DNA of 64,000 nt from Ostrinia nubilalis (Eukaryota > Arthropoda > Insecta > Lepidoptera > Crambidae): the NCBI RefSeq assembly GCF_963855985.1, contig NC_087114.1, forward strand, positions 87,001-151,000. The letters run 5' to 3'. Made by a program: the position numbers and the translations under genes. A model generated the notes under the pieces. That model saw nothing but the letters and a program-made list of their open reading frames with translations. It did not search any database and had not been told where the DNA came from. Within the stretch, counting starts at the first letter, position 1; the number at the start of each line of letters is the position of its first letter. This document shows positions 1-10,270 of the stretch, in pieces.

Positions 1-1472
1 GCCTCGTCAAGACCTTTTCAACGACACCCAACACGTGGGGGTTGCAACGGTGGAACAACCCCAAACCGGCGTTGCAAACTTTGAGGCAGCCCTGGAGACG
101 ACGCAGCGGTGACAACCCTGAAACAAAAAATTGAACATTAAAGTTAAGTTTTAGTTTTATAAGTGTTTTAAATTTGGTGAAAAAATATTCAGTATTTTAG
201 AAGATATTTAGATTTTAAAGTTTTAAAAAATTGTTTAAGGGTGAAAACCACCCCCTATATTAACAAAATTTTTATAGTATAAAATAGAAGATTGAATTAA
301 TATATCCACGTTTTTAGTTTTTAAATTTAGTAATATAACATAGTCTAAATTAGCATTACCAACTTATTTGCGGTTAATTTTTAAGTAAACAAAGTTTTGT
401 AAATTAAAAATATAATAGAAGGGGTGATCCAAAAATTTTGATTAAAGTGTCGTTCGATAGAGCCCTTTACACCCTATCCAACGACACCATCAAATCCCGG
501 GCGTCACCAGGATCGGGGAATATTTTTGACCTGGAATACAAAGTGAACTCGCCAAAAAAGTGCACAAATAAGTTGGGAATTACCAGGTCACTATCTTTAA
601 GTTAATATAATTCGAAAATTAAAAGATCTAATACGATTTCACTATTTTTGCCGGTATCCTGGGCCCAAGTCTTTGATAGTTCATGTAAAAAATTTCAAAA
701 TTCTGAACTTGTAATTTTCGAAAAATTTTTTCAGGCACAAGGGGTAGTTTTTTCAGGATTTCTTCTCAGCAAGAAAAAATCCATTTTTAAACAGTTTCAG
801 ATTCTAGCATCAAATTATTTTTAAATTAGTTAACAAAAATACAAGGTCGTTTTGAAATTTTTGGCAAAAATCATAACAAAAATTAAATAGGTTAAAATTG
901 AAATTAAAAATATAATTACATTAGATATATATTATAATAGTCCATAGTTTTATTAGTTTGTTTTTAAAAATTTTAAAATCTGCAACACACACTGTTTTCA
1001 GCGGCTAAATAGTTTTAAAAGCTGTTGTTTTACGAACTTGGCCTGAAAAGCATTAAGGTCGGCATTTTTCGAAAATTTTAAAGTCCAGAAACATAAAGCA
1101 TTAAATTTAGAATCAGGAGGTTAAAGTTTTAAAATTTTTGGTTACATATCTTCGCGCGTATTTCTAATTAAAAAAGGTAAACAAACAAAATTTTCAAAAA
1201 ATTCAGAGGGTCATATTTCGGAAACCGGACAAAAATTTTCAAAAAGTCTCGACGCTAAGGCTATTTTTTCGACCGGCTCTACACATACTCTTAAAATCAA
1301 AATTCTAAATTCAAAATTCGGGGGGGTCATTTTCGGTTTCGAATTACGTAAACCGAAACTAGGTCAAATTTTCTAAAATCTGTATCTCGGCAACCATTAG
1401 GCCTATCGACACGGGGTTTTCGGCTAATAACGTAGTTTGCCGAGAGCTACAAATTTGGTGAAGAGTCCAAGA

Positions 1473-1890
1473 CTCTACGTAGAGCCGGTAGAGTTTTAAA
1501 TATTAGGGCTTATTATTTCGGGGGTGAAAAAAGTAGTCCGTAATTACATCTTCGAATCATAATTGAAAAAACGGACTAACTCTACTTGCAAGTAGAGACA
1601 CTCATTTCTGACTCTACCATTTCTAGCAGGTAGTACCACACTGTAGAGCACGCTGAGACCTGAACAACGAGCCCTCGCACGACCCTCTGCGACCTCGGAC
1701 TCCGGAGTTACAGGCGTTTTAACATCTGGCAGCCATTTTGGGCCGCCATCTTGCTTTTGTAAAATAAGCCATAACTTCGGATAGGAGCGTCGTAGGAGTA
1801 CGGGGTTTTCGTTAGCATTGAAGGCTCGACCTACCCGACTGAACCCAGGCGGCAAACTGCAAATCCGACGCGACTCTACTTTTAGTAGAG
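1473..1890. repeat. GTAGAG/CTCTAC palindromes in the leader
   Basis: There are three clean inverted repeats: CTCTACGTAGAG at 1473-1484, an 18-bp perfect palindrome with arms CTCTACTTG/CAAGTAGAG at 1580-1597, and CTCTACT-TTT-AGTAGAG at 1874-1890. Further isolated CTCTAC or GTAGAG words lie between them and up to position 2150. Confidence 0.7.
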
Positions 1891-2399
1891 CTAATAGCAT
1901 TTTCGGATAGAGCTCGCGGAGACGTTTTCAGGGACCCGCCGCACGCCGCTCTGCGACGCACCGTTCAGGAGCTAGACCTAATCGAAGTTTACGTCGGCCA
2001 TTTTGGACGCCATATTGGAAATCTTCAAAGTCTCGCAACTTCGCTCCTGGTGGTCGTAGCGCGACGGGGTTTTGGGTGAATATAAGCCCACAGCTAGGCC
2101 TACAGGAAGGCGTGCAGCGCGTTGCTCTAGGTAGAGTCAATCTCTACATTTAATTTTATTTTGTATTTTTAATTTTAAAATTTTATTTATTATTAAGGTG
2201 TTAGTATTAAGTAGCTATAGGGACAACAGAGGGCCAAATTGAGGACTCTACATAAAAAAATTGACATAGCAAAAATTAATTTTGCAATTTTAAAAATAAA
2301 AATTTTAATTGACATACCAATTGTAGACATCCGGGTGAGCATCCTCGCTGGAACAGACACGTAGGTAGAGCGCGACCTGAAATAAAATAAAAGGTTAGT

Positions 2400-2560
2400 A
2401 CAAGTAGCAGATACACATACACACACACATACACACTAACATACACATACACACACATTCACACACACTTACATAAACATATAACCACATACATACACGC
2501 ACCATACACTCATACACGCACGCACACATATACATAAACACTCACACTCACACAAAATAA
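2400..2560. repeat. (CA)n-rich microsatellite
   Basis: An imperfect ACACAC/ATACAC microsatellite lies inside the 5' leader of element A, about 300 bp before ORF1. Confidence 0.9.
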
Positions 2561-2863
2561 ATAGTTACATACTCTACCATACTTACCCTACCTGTCCCGT
2601 AGACACACGTGAACCGAGTTTTTTGACCGGTACACCTAGATTTAAGACTCGACTGTTTTCAGTGCCTTTTATAGTTAATTTATTTACCCTATTTATTATT
2701 TAATATCTTAATTTTACTCTGTTTTTATTTTTATTTTATTTTTACACTATTTCATTTTATTTTTACTGTGTTCCGTGTTTTTACGACCGGTCTACTTTGT
2801 AGGCACTGATTTTAGCTATTTTATATTTAACTTTTAAATTTTGACGAGGCTCTCCCCATTAAA

Positions 2864-4432
2864 ATGTTTGCCATGACCCACACCCCGCACAAGAAGACGG
2901 CTGAACAGCCGACCACATCCCCAACCGGTGACAAGGAGAGGGCAGGACCCTCGCCTACCAGTAAGACTGCAGTCTCCAGCGTGAGACGGTGTATAGGAGA
3001 GGGAGAAAATGCGATGATAGATCCAAAACCGAGCACCTCAGTGACACAGGCTCACTCGCAGCTAATAAGCATTTCTCCACCCATGAAAGCTGCCACAAAG
3101 GCCACAAACCAGCCGAAGCCAAAGCAGAAGCCGGTACCCCTAACTGACCCACGATTGACCACGCGTAGGACTTCCGTGGACGCTCCAGTGGCAGCCACGA
3201 AGTCATCGCCAGCCGAAAAACCCAAGGGTAAGGTTCAGGAGGGTCGCGTTTGGCTCGTAAAGGCCAAAACGCATGTGACTGAGTCTCGCAATCTGCGAGG
3301 TGACCTGAAGGAGGGGTTACTGACGGCGGTAGACAAACTCTACCAACTCCTAAAAGAGACAGCGGCTGAACTTGAAGAGGAAAAGAGGAAAAACGGGGAA
3401 ACAAAGGACAAGGGGAAGGAAGAAGAAGGAAGGAAGAAGGATGATAAGGTAGAAGGAAAACATCAGGATAGCGAGGCTGTAGATCGTAGAGCGCAACAAG
3501 AAGAGATGTTCAGACTTCTAAGAGAGCAGAGTGCCAAGATTGACCAAACAAACCTCGAACTGATAAAGCTCAGGGAGTCTGTCGATCACAGCCAAGCAGT
3601 AGCAGCCACCCAGAGAGCGTCTTACGCCCAAGTCGTAGCTGACCAGAACAGAAGACAGGCGAGCGATAGGAGCTCTTTACACTCCATCGTCGTCACTTCT
3701 CGCGATGAGGCTGAGGACAGCGAAGAGGTCCTGAAACAGGTCCGCCAGGCTGTCAACGCCAAAGACGGCTGGGTGACTGTAGAGAGGGTGAGGAGGGTGA
3801 AGGACAGGAAGGTTATACTAGGATGCAGAACAATAGAGGAACGCCAGAAGGTTCAGGAGCGGTTGAAGAGTGCAGGAGATCGGCTGCTTGTCGAGGAAAT
3901 GAAAAACCAGGACCCAATGCTGGCCCTCAAGGATGTACTATCGTACAATAGCAATGACGATGTCATCGCAGCCTTGAGGAACCAGAACGGAGGGGTTTTC
4001 CACGGCCTCGACAAGGCAGACGACAGAGTCGAGTTTAAGTTTCGCCGAAAGGCGAGAAACCCGCTCATGAGCCACGTCGTCCTTAGGGTGTCACCACAAA
4101 TCTATAACCGCATGATGCACAACGGAACGGTACATATTGATATGCAGAGGGTGAAGGTCGAAGACCAGTCCCCTTTAGTCCAATGCTCGATGTGCCTAGC
4201 GTACGGCCATGGTAGACGTTTCTGTAAGGAGACTGTGCCGAGGTGCAGTCACTGTGGCGGTTCACATATGCGGAGTGAATGTGCAGAATGGCTGGCGACG
4301 GCAGCACCAACATGCTGCAATTGCATAGCAGCCAAAGTTGACACCTCGACCGAGCACAACGCCTTTAGCTCTGAGTGCCCTGTGCGTAGGAGGTGGGAGG
4401 CACTGGCTAGAGCTAAGGTAGCGTATTGCTAA
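2864..4432 (+). CDS. TRAS-like ORF1, Gag-like RNA-binding protein (522 aa)
   Basis: This is the nucleic-acid-binding protein that coats element RNA. In Bombyx, ORF1 proteins of this group take the RNP to telomeres. Residues 1-130 are basic, Ser/Pro/Lys-rich and look disordered. Residues 160-210 are a highly charged Glu/Lys-rich segment with coiled-coil character. A conserved region begins with a SLHSIVVTSRDEAED-like motif near residue 270. Three zinc knuckles lie at about 440-505 (CSMCLAYGHGRRFC, CSHCGGSHMRSEC, then a C-x2-C...H...C variant). The C-terminus VAYC is shared with the gag-only elements at 23792 and 26959. The start is the ATG at 2864; a second ATG lies 4 codons later. The stop is followed by the open ORF2 frame. 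Confidence 0.85.
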   Translation: MFAMTHTPHKKTAEQPTTSPTGDKERAGPSPTSKTAVSSVRRCIGEGENAMIDPKPSTSVTQAHSQLISISPPMKAATKATNQPKPKQKPVPLTDPRLTTRRTSVDAPVAATKSSPAEKPKGKVQEGRVWLVKAKTHVTESRNLRGDLKEGLLTAVDKLYQLLKETAAELEEEKRKNGETKDKGKEEEGRKKDDKVEGKHQDSEAVDRRAQQEEMFRLLREQSAKIDQTNLELIKLRESVDHSQAVAATQRASYAQVVADQNRRQASDRSSLHSIVVTSRDEAEDSEEVLKQVRQAVNAKDGWVTVERVRRVKDRKVILGCRTIEERQKVQERLKSAGDRLLVEEMKNQDPMLALKDVLSYNSNDDVIAALRNQNGGVFHGLDKADDRVEFKFRRKARNPLMSHVVLRVSPQIYNRMMHNGTVHIDMQRVKVEDQSPLVQCSMCLAYGHGRRFCKETVPRCSHCGGSHMRSECAEWLATAAPTCCNCIAAKVDTSTEHNAFSSECPVRRRWEALARAKVAYC

Positions 4433-4529
4433 GGGCAACGATGGCGTTCCCGGGGCAGGCAGCCCCGCCAGAGGATATACAGCAGCCCAAGCAAACCTCC
4501 AGAGGAAGGAACTGGCAACCCTCGAACTC

Positions 4530-7500
4530 ATGATTGAGGCCAGTGAGCGAAAACTCGCATTTGCGCTGCTCCAGGAGCCGTATGTGGGCGGGGTGAGAAG
4601 GATGAAGGGCTATCGTGGGGCGAGAATCTTTCAGAACGCGGCAGTAGGAGATGGGACTGTGAAGGCGGCAATTGCTGTCTTTAATGACGATCTTGACGTC
4701 ATCCAGTGCCCGAAACTCACAAACAACAATATTGTTGTAGTGAGGATCCGAACCGCGGCCTGGGAAATCGCGGCGGTGTCCTTCTACTTCGAACCGGATC
4801 AGCCCATAGAGCCATACTTGGAGCAGCTTCGTACCATCAGAGAGGAGCTGGGCTCTACACCATTGCTGTTAGGTGGCGATAGCAACGCCAAGAGTACCTG
4901 GTGGGGCAGCACCGTAGAAGACCACAGGGGAAAAGAACTGTCCGGGACCCTGGAAGAGTCTGGGCTTCAGGTACTGAACAATGGTGATACGCCGACTTTT
5001 GACACCGTTAGAGGTGGAAGGGCGTATACCAGTCACGTCGACATTACAGCCTGTACCGCAGACCTACTAGATGTAGTCGATAACTGGAGGGTAGACCAGA
5101 CTGTGACGAGCTCGGACCACAACACCATCCTATTCCACATCGCTCTACGCAAGAGCAAAGGCCTAAAAGTAGAGAGGACAACTAGGCTCTACAACACGAA
5201 AAAGGCTGACTGGGACATTTTTAGGCGTGTGCTTCTGGAACAAAAATTGGCAAACAACATTACTGTAGAGACGGTAAATAACATACTCACCAAAACAGAT
5301 TTGGAATCTTTGGTCCAGAAGTACACAAGTTGCATTACGGTTGCGTGCAAGGAGAGCATGCCGGCCAAGAAGACCAAGGAGGTCTTAGGAGTCCCATGGT
5401 GGAATGACGAGCTCGCGAGGCTGAAAAGGGTTACCACTACCTTCAGGCGCAGAATTAAGAACGCGGCACCGCACCGCAGAGATATAGTGGTAGCCCAGTA
5501 CCTAGAGAAGAAAGAAGCCTACGAGTGCCAAGCCAAGAAAGCCCAAATTGACAGTTGGAAAGCGTTCTGCGAGAAGCAAGATCGGGAAGGACTCTGGGAG
5601 GGTATTTATAGAGTCATTAGAAGGACCACCAGGAGACAAGAGGACTTGACCCTAACCAAAGACGGTGCATTCTTGAACCCAGTAGAATCGGTGTGCCTAC
5701 TAGCAGAAGTATTCTACCCGAAAGACCTGAAGGAAACGGACAATGAGGATCATCGCCGGACCAGAATGGCGGCAGAGCGAGTAAACGAACCGAGACATGA
5801 TGAACAACATGACCCGCCGTTTACTTCGCTGGAGCTAAGGACCGCGATGGGCAGCTTCAATCCGAAGAAGGCCCCAGGAGCGGATGGCTTCACAGCTGAC
5901 ATCTGCAGTCGAGCGATCGCCCAGGATCTGGACGCATTCCTTGCCCTGGCCAACAAGTGCCTCACATTGGGGTGCTTCCCGGACACATGGAAGGAGGCCA
6001 CGGTGGTGGTATTAAGAAAACCGGGCAAGGAAGACTACACGAACCCCAAAGCATACAGACCGATAGGTCTACTGCCAGTTTTGGGGAAGATCCTGGAGAA
6101 GATGATAGTAGCAAGGATGAAGTGGCACCTAGTACCGAGGATTAGTACTCGCCAGTACGGATTCATGCCCCAGAGGAGCACCGAGGACGCCCTCTATACT
6201 CTAGTGAACCATATTCAGGGTAAGATTAAGCTGAAGAAGCTGGTAACCCTAGTCTCACTGGATATAGAGGGGGCCTTCGATAGCGCATGGTGGCCAGCAA
6301 TCAGAGTCCGTCTGGCTGAGGAAAAGTGTCCGGTCAATATCAGGAGGCTACTGGATAGCTATCTCGACTGTAGAAAGGTCAGAGTTAGGTACGCCGGGGA
6401 AGAATGCACGAGGAGCACGAACAAGGGATGTGTGCAAGGGTCAATCGGTGGTCCCATCCTGTGGAACATCCTCCTTGACCCTCTACTGCGCGACTTGGAA
6501 GACATGGGATACTACGTGCAGGCGTTCGCGGACGATGTGGTCATGCTTTTTGATGGGGACTCTGGTCTCGAGGTATCGAGACAGGCCAATGCCGCTTTAG
6601 CCTATGTTCAGCAATGGGGTGTTCGAAATAAGTTGAGATTTGCGCCACACAAGACCTGCGCAATGGTCATGACGAAGAAACTGAGATACGACAACCCATT
6701 GCTGACCATGGGAGGAGTGAACATTGAGGTCTCGAAGGAGGTGAAATTATTAGGCGTCATTATAGATGAGAAGCTTACCTTCAACACACATGTTGCTACG
6801 CAGTGCAAAAAGGCACTCGATATTTATAAGCAACTGTCGAAAGCAGCAAAGGTAAACTGGGGGCTTCACCCCGAAGTTATACGCACCATCTATATTGCTA
6901 CAGTAGAGCCAATAATTATGTATGCCGCAGCGGCGTGGGCTCCCGCGTCGGAAAAACTAGGTGTGCGAAAGTTGCTCTCCACTGTGCAACGGGGTTTTGC
7001 CCAAAAGCTCTGTAAATCTTATCGCACAGTCTCTCTACACTCGGCTCTGGCGTTGGCGGGGATACTTCCTCTCGACCTTAGAATACAGGAGGCAGCCGCC
7101 CTGTATAAGGCCAGGAGAGGGTCGCCCCCGCCTGCTCTAGGAGATAGAGAGACCGAGAGTGTGATACGATTTTCAGAAGCTCTACATCCGGCGGAACATA
7201 TAGACCTGGAGTTCATGAGCTTGGTAGACCAACAGCGTGTAGAGCAGCATAACATGCAGGCGGTGCGCATATTTACAGACGGAAGTAAGATTGAGGGGAA
7301 AGTCGGAGCCGCATTATCCGTATGGAATAATGAGGCCGAGACCAGTAGCCTCAAGCTTGCTCTGTCTGCGTACTGCTCAGTTTACCAGGCGGAACTCTTG
7401 GCTATATGCAAAGCTTCGGGCATGATCCTGAGAAGGGGGGAGGATAGTTATGGCGTATATAGCGATTCGAGGGCAGCGCTGGAGACGATCGCCAACCATG

Positions 7501-8129
7501 GCTCTCTTCATCCCCTTGCAGTGGAGACTAGGAAGAACCTGCGGACGGCCTTGGCCCAGGGCAAAGCTGTGTCTTTGTTCTGGGTGAAAGCCCACGCAGG
7601 TCTTCCAGGCAACGAACGCGCGGACGAACTGGCGAAGGAGGCGGCTCTCTCATTAAAAAGAAAACCGGACTATGATAAGTGTCCTGTATCACACGTCAGG
7701 AAACTTTTACGTGATACAACTCTAGATCGATGGAACAGCAGATATCTAGACGGTGACACAGCTTCCATAACGAAGGTCTTCTTACCAGATGCCATCCAGG
7801 CATATAAGTTCGTCCGAAAGATAGGGCCGACGGGAATGCTCACTCAAATATTGACGGGGCATGGTGGGTTCTCTCAGTACTTGAACCGTTTCAAGTGCAG
7901 GGACAACCCATCATGCGCCTGCGATCCAGCGCGCGAAGAAACGGTTGTTCACCTCCTTACGGAGTGCCCAATCCACAATCGCGAGCGCTTTGATTTAGAA
8001 AATAGACTTGATTTAACAGTCAACAAAGAAAATTTGCACACATTACTGGTTAGTAAAAATAGTAGAGAGAGGTTTATTAATTATTGTCTGGAAATATGCA
8101 AAACTGTCAATAAAAGAAATAGTACATAA
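4530..8129 (+). CDS. TRAS-like ORF2: endonuclease, reverse transcriptase, RNase H
   Basis: This is the enzyme for target-primed reverse transcription. An APE-type endonuclease has catalytic Glu at QEPY (residues 15-18), GGDSNAKSTWWG near 116 and SSDHN near 196. The RT has LDIEGAFDSAWW (about 577), GCVQGSIGGPILWN and the catalytic FADD at 666-669. An RNase H domain follows with FTDGSK (about 914), YQAEL, YSDSRAA (about 976) and WVKAHAGLPGNERADELAKE (about 1022-1035). The C-terminus has a Cys/His cluster ending HLLTECP. From the first ATG at 4530 the catalytic Glu is only 15 residues in. The frame is open back to 4422, overlapping the end of ORF1 by 11 nt in the +1 frame and encoding a typical R1-clade N-terminus without an ATG. 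The real start may use reinitiation or frameshifting. Confidence 0.88.
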   Translation: MIEASERKLAFALLQEPYVGGVRRMKGYRGARIFQNAAVGDGTVKAAIAVFNDDLDVIQCPKLTNNNIVVVRIRTAAWEIAAVSFYFEPDQPIEPYLEQLRTIREELGSTPLLLGGDSNAKSTWWGSTVEDHRGKELSGTLEESGLQVLNNGDTPTFDTVRGGRAYTSHVDITACTADLLDVVDNWRVDQTVTSSDHNTILFHIALRKSKGLKVERTTRLYNTKKADWDIFRRVLLEQKLANNITVETVNNILTKTDLESLVQKYTSCITVACKESMPAKKTKEVLGVPWWNDELARLKRVTTTFRRRIKNAAPHRRDIVVAQYLEKKEAYECQAKKAQIDSWKAFCEKQDREGLWEGIYRVIRRTTRRQEDLTLTKDGAFLNPVESVCLLAEVFYPKDLKETDNEDHRRTRMAAERVNEPRHDEQHDPPFTSLELRTAMGSFNPKKAPGADGFTADICSRAIAQDLDAFLALANKCLTLGCFPDTWKEATVVVLRKPGKEDYTNPKAYRPIGLLPVLGKILEKMIVARMKWHLVPRISTRQYGFMPQRSTEDALYTLVNHIQGKIKLKKLVTLVSLDIEGAFDSAWWPAIRVRLAEEKCPVNIRRLLDSYLDCRKVRVRYAGEECTRSTNKGCVQGSIGGPILWNILLDPLLRDLEDMGYYVQAFADDVVMLFDGDSGLEVSRQANAALAYVQQWGVRNKLRFAPHKTCAMVMTKKLRYDNPLLTMGGVNIEVSKEVKLLGVIIDEKLTFNTHVATQCKKALDIYKQLSKAAKVNWGLHPEVIRTIYIATVEPIIMYAAAAWAPASEKLGVRKLLSTVQRGFAQKLCKSYRTVSLHSALALAGILPLDLRIQEAAALYKARRGSPPPALGDRETESVIRFSEALHPAEHIDLEFMSLVDQQRVEQHNMQAVRIFTDGSKIEGKVGAALSVWNNEAETSSLKLALSAYCSVYQAELLAICKASGMILRRGEDSYGVYSDSRAALETIANHGSLHPLAVETRKNLRTALAQGKAVSLFWVKAHAGLPGNERADELAKEAALSLKRKPDYDKCPVSHVRKLLRDTTLDRWNSRYLDGDTASITKVFLPDAIQAYKFVRKIGPTGMLTQILTGHGGFSQYLNRFKCRDNPSCACDPAREETVVHLLTECPIHNRERFDLENRLDLTVNKENLHTLLVSKNSRERFINYCLEICKTVNKRNST

Positions 8130-8434
8130 GACTCCCATACATACTGCTATATATAATAGGTTTATTATATACGTTTGTGTGTAAAACAGTACTATATAAG
8201 ATAAATAGACAGTAAGAAACAAAATTTTAGAATTATATAGAAGCACTAAACATAAGAGAAAATGTAAAATAGAAACTAAGTTCAATTGTAATGTGTAATA
8301 AAGAAAAAATCGGCGTTAAATCATTATTCAGCCAGAAGGCCTAAGAAATTGCATGGAAAAAGAATGAGAAAGATAAAAAAGAGAACCCCTTGAGCAAAAG
8401 AATCCTTGAAAAAATATCAGGGGAAATGAGCCGA

Positions 8435-8478
<44 letters not shown>
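8130..8478 (+). other. 3' UTR and poly(A) of element A
   Basis: A short AT-rich 3' UTR of about 307 bp is followed by a poly(A) run at 8437-8478. It lacks the CTCTGA...TCAGAG hairpin found at the 3' ends of elements B-E, so those elements are not simple ORF2 deletions of this copy. Confidence 0.75.
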
Positions 8479-8480
<2 letters not shown>

Positions 8481-8564
8481 AACCTAACCTAACCTAACCT
8501 AACCTAACCTAACCTAACCTAACCTAACCTAACCTAACCTAACCTAACCTAACCTAACCTAACC
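8477..8564. repeat. Telomeric (CCTAA)n array
   Basis: About 17 perfect CCTAA units (TTAGG on the minus strand) lie between the poly(A) of element A and the truncated 5' end of element B. Confidence 0.98.
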
Positions 8565-8566
8565 AC

Positions 8567-8935
8567 CCGCACACACAACATATAGTGATGAGCGTTTCCC
8601 CGACCATCTGGCAGCGAGCGACTGAAGCGGGAACCGTGCACATCGACCTGCAGAACATCAGAGTGGCCGACCAGTCACCTCTCGTGCAGTGCACCAGGTG
8701 TCTGGGCTACGGCCACAGCAAGAGATTCTGCACGGAGTCCGCGGATGTCTGCAGCCACTGTGGGGGGGCACACGTCAGCACCGACTGCGCCGAGAAGCTC
8801 GCTGGCGGGGCACCGTCGTGCCGGAACTGCCAGCGGGCCAAAGCGGAGCAGGTCCAGCACAATGCTTTTAGCAGTGACTGCCCAGTGCGCAGGCGGTGGG
8901 ACGCGTTGGCCAGGTCCACAGTGGCCTATTGCTAA
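8567..8935 (+). pseudogene. 5'-truncated Gag ORF (zinc-knuckle C-terminus)
   Basis: This is about 123 codons of a Gag C-terminus, open from the truncation point to a TAA after the terminal VAYC. It carries CTRCLGYGHSKRFC, CSHCGGAHVSTDC and the third C-x2-C...H...C knuckle, very similar to the C-termini of the Gags of elements D and E. The N-terminal three quarters are missing, so it cannot make a complete Gag. No start codon is supported; the first in-frame ATG (8588) is incidental. Confidence 0.85.
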
Positions 8936-9604
8936 GGTGGTCATGGGGAGTAAGATCCAGCTCACGAAAAATGAATCTCACATACTCCTTGTCATCGGTG
9001 TTAGGCGGTTAGGAATTTTAATGACGTCACATCAAAATTTTGAGTTTCAAAACTCCATTCTTACTTTTTTGGCAGACAAAAACAAAATTCAAAATTTAAT
9101 CTCGAAATTAAAACTAAAATTGCAAAATGGAGTCAATTTGATGTTCAAATTGAACCTTTTGAAAACCATAGCAGACAACCACGGCAAAAACTCCCAAGAA
9201 CTTAGTAAAATGTTGACACAGTATTATGAAAATACAGTAGAACAACATTTTAGGCAATAAAAAGTCTGAATTTGGAAATAACAATTTTAATCTCGAAAAA
9301 TAACATTCGGCACAAACTTCAAGAAAAATTCAAAAGTAAACAAAATGAAGAACAAAATTTTTAGATAAAGTAGAACAAAAAATTTAGAATTAAAATAAGA
9401 AAGCAAATCGGCACAAAATATGAAAATTAAGATAGTAACTATAACATAGAAATTTGGTAAAATGTTTCAAAAGTTGACAACAAATAGTAAAATAAAACAA
9501 GCAAAAACTCAAAAACAACTAACTTTAAAACCCTAAAACCCATAGCAAATAAATGAACAAAATTAATACGAAAGGCTCTGATATGCATACGTCAGAGGTA
9601 TAAG
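8936..9604 (+). other. 3' UTR of element B
   Basis: This is AT-rich non-coding DNA. A block containing ATCCAGCTCAC just after the stop is shared with elements D and E. The rest diverges until the terminal hairpin. An open frame through here has no recognisable domain. Confidence 0.6.
9576..9597 (+). promoter_or_regulatory. 3'-terminal hairpin of element B
   Basis: CTCTGA and TCAGAG arms (6-bp stem) flank a 10-nt loop, 7 nt before the poly(A). The same 22-nt structure is present in elements C, D and E. It is a plausible RT recognition element, by analogy with 3' UTR recognition by SART1 RT. Confidence 0.6.
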
Positions 9605-9646
<42 letters not shown>

Positions 9647-9651
<5 letters not shown>

Positions 9652-9680
9652 AACCTAACCTAACCTAACCTAACCTAACC
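9647..9680. repeat. Telomeric (CCTAA)n spacer
   Basis: A short CCTAA array is shared between the 3' end of element B (left) and the 3' end of SART copy 1 (right). The two elements therefore meet tail to tail. Confidence 0.97.
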
Positions 9681-9705
9681 TTTTTTTTTTTTTTTTTTTT
9701 TTTTT

Positions 9706-10270
9706 AAGGTGGTAAAAATGCATAAAATTGCATACCCGCCGCTGGGTCAGGCGACGGGTTATGTGGGGCTCTCCCCGCCAGAAGGGCGGGGCCTACCCAC
9801 TAAAAATCCACCAGTCTCCATCTCTCTGTGTGGTGGGGATGACGGTGTAGCCAAGCCTTTCCCGCTTGCCCCTACCAACACAGTTTGTCCGCAAATGCAG
9901 ACCCAACTCATGACCACTGCCTACTCTGTAGAGGTGAATGGGTGGTTTCACCTCTAGACCCGGAGACTATATTTACAGTATGTACAGTGTCATTATGTAC
10001 ATTAGGAACATATGTACAGACTGTACAGAAACTATTTACATACCATAATATATACAATTGAGGCCGGCGACCAGGTGTAGAAAGCCTGTCCGCCGACGAC
10101 CAACTAACCTACTCTTTATACAATTGAGGCCAGCGACCAGGTGTAGAATGCCTGTCCGCCGACGACCAACTATCCTGCTCTATATACAAGTGAAGCCGGC
10201 GACCAGGTGTAGAAAGCCTGTCCGCCGGCGACCATCTAACCTACTCTATGACCAGAAACAATGACTAGCA
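9706..10270 (-). other. 3' UTR of SART copy 1
   Basis: This is the 3' UTR between the ORF2 stop and the poly(A). It contains three 66-bp units and near its end a well-conserved segment of about 250 bp. That segment is open in one + frame but is identical in the second copy at the nucleotide level, as expected for any young element. I see no coding signal in it. Confidence 0.6.
10060..10255. repeat. Three 66-bp tandem units in the SART 3' UTR
   Basis: Units begin at 10060, 10126 and 10192, each starting GAGGCCGGCGACCAGG or a close variant. The second SART copy has only two units (from 16491), which accounts for the 66-bp length difference between the copies. Confidence 0.9.

Larger units (their letters stand above)
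1..2863 (+). other. 5' leader of element A
   Basis: This is AT-rich non-coding DNA for about 1.4 kb, then a more GC-balanced stretch with diverged repeats of about 280-350 bp. Each repeat carries a run like CGGGGTTTTCG (near 1418, 1801 and 2068). Short GTAGAG palindromes are scattered through it. No credible gene was found; the small open frames on the minus strand are short and cross these repeats. It probably holds the internal promoter and packaging or UTR signals, but no known motif was recognised. Confidence 0.6.
1..8478 (+). mobile_element. Element A: TRAS-like telomeric non-LTR retrotransposon (5' end not seen)
   Basis: It comprises a long 5' leader, ORF1 (gag), ORF2 (EN-RT-RNase H), a short 3' UTR and a poly(A) of about 40 that runs directly into AACCTAACC repeats. 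Poly(A) followed by CCTAA is the orientation known for Bombyx TRAS elements, in which a nick on the TTAGG strand primes reverse transcription. The 3' end therefore faces the centromere. No telomere repeats occur at the left edge, so the true 5' end lies outside the window or is degenerate. Both ORFs are open, so this copy could be functional. Confidence 0.88.
8565..9648 (+). mobile_element. Element B: 5'-truncated gag-only telomeric element
   Basis: It starts abruptly inside a Gag ORF, directly after CCTAA repeats. The end of the zinc-knuckle region is followed by an AT-rich 3' UTR, the hairpin at 9576-9597 and a poly(A) of about 44, then CCTAA again. The coding part matches the ends of the ORFs at 23792 and 26959. 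No ORF2 sequence follows. The 5' truncation with an intact 3' end is the signature of target-primed insertion. Confidence 0.82.

Noticed and set aside
8745..9260. 171-codon + strand frame in element B and the 224-codon frame at 28079-28753
   Set aside because: Each starts inside the Gag knuckle region in a wrong frame and continues through the AT-rich 3' UTR. The two are not conserved with each other beyond the shared Gag DNA.
9709..9957. 82-codon + strand open frame repeated exactly at 16140-16388
   Set aside because: It lies in the 3' UTR antisense to the SART elements. Identity between the two copies is explained by their recent common origin, and there is no domain or start context.
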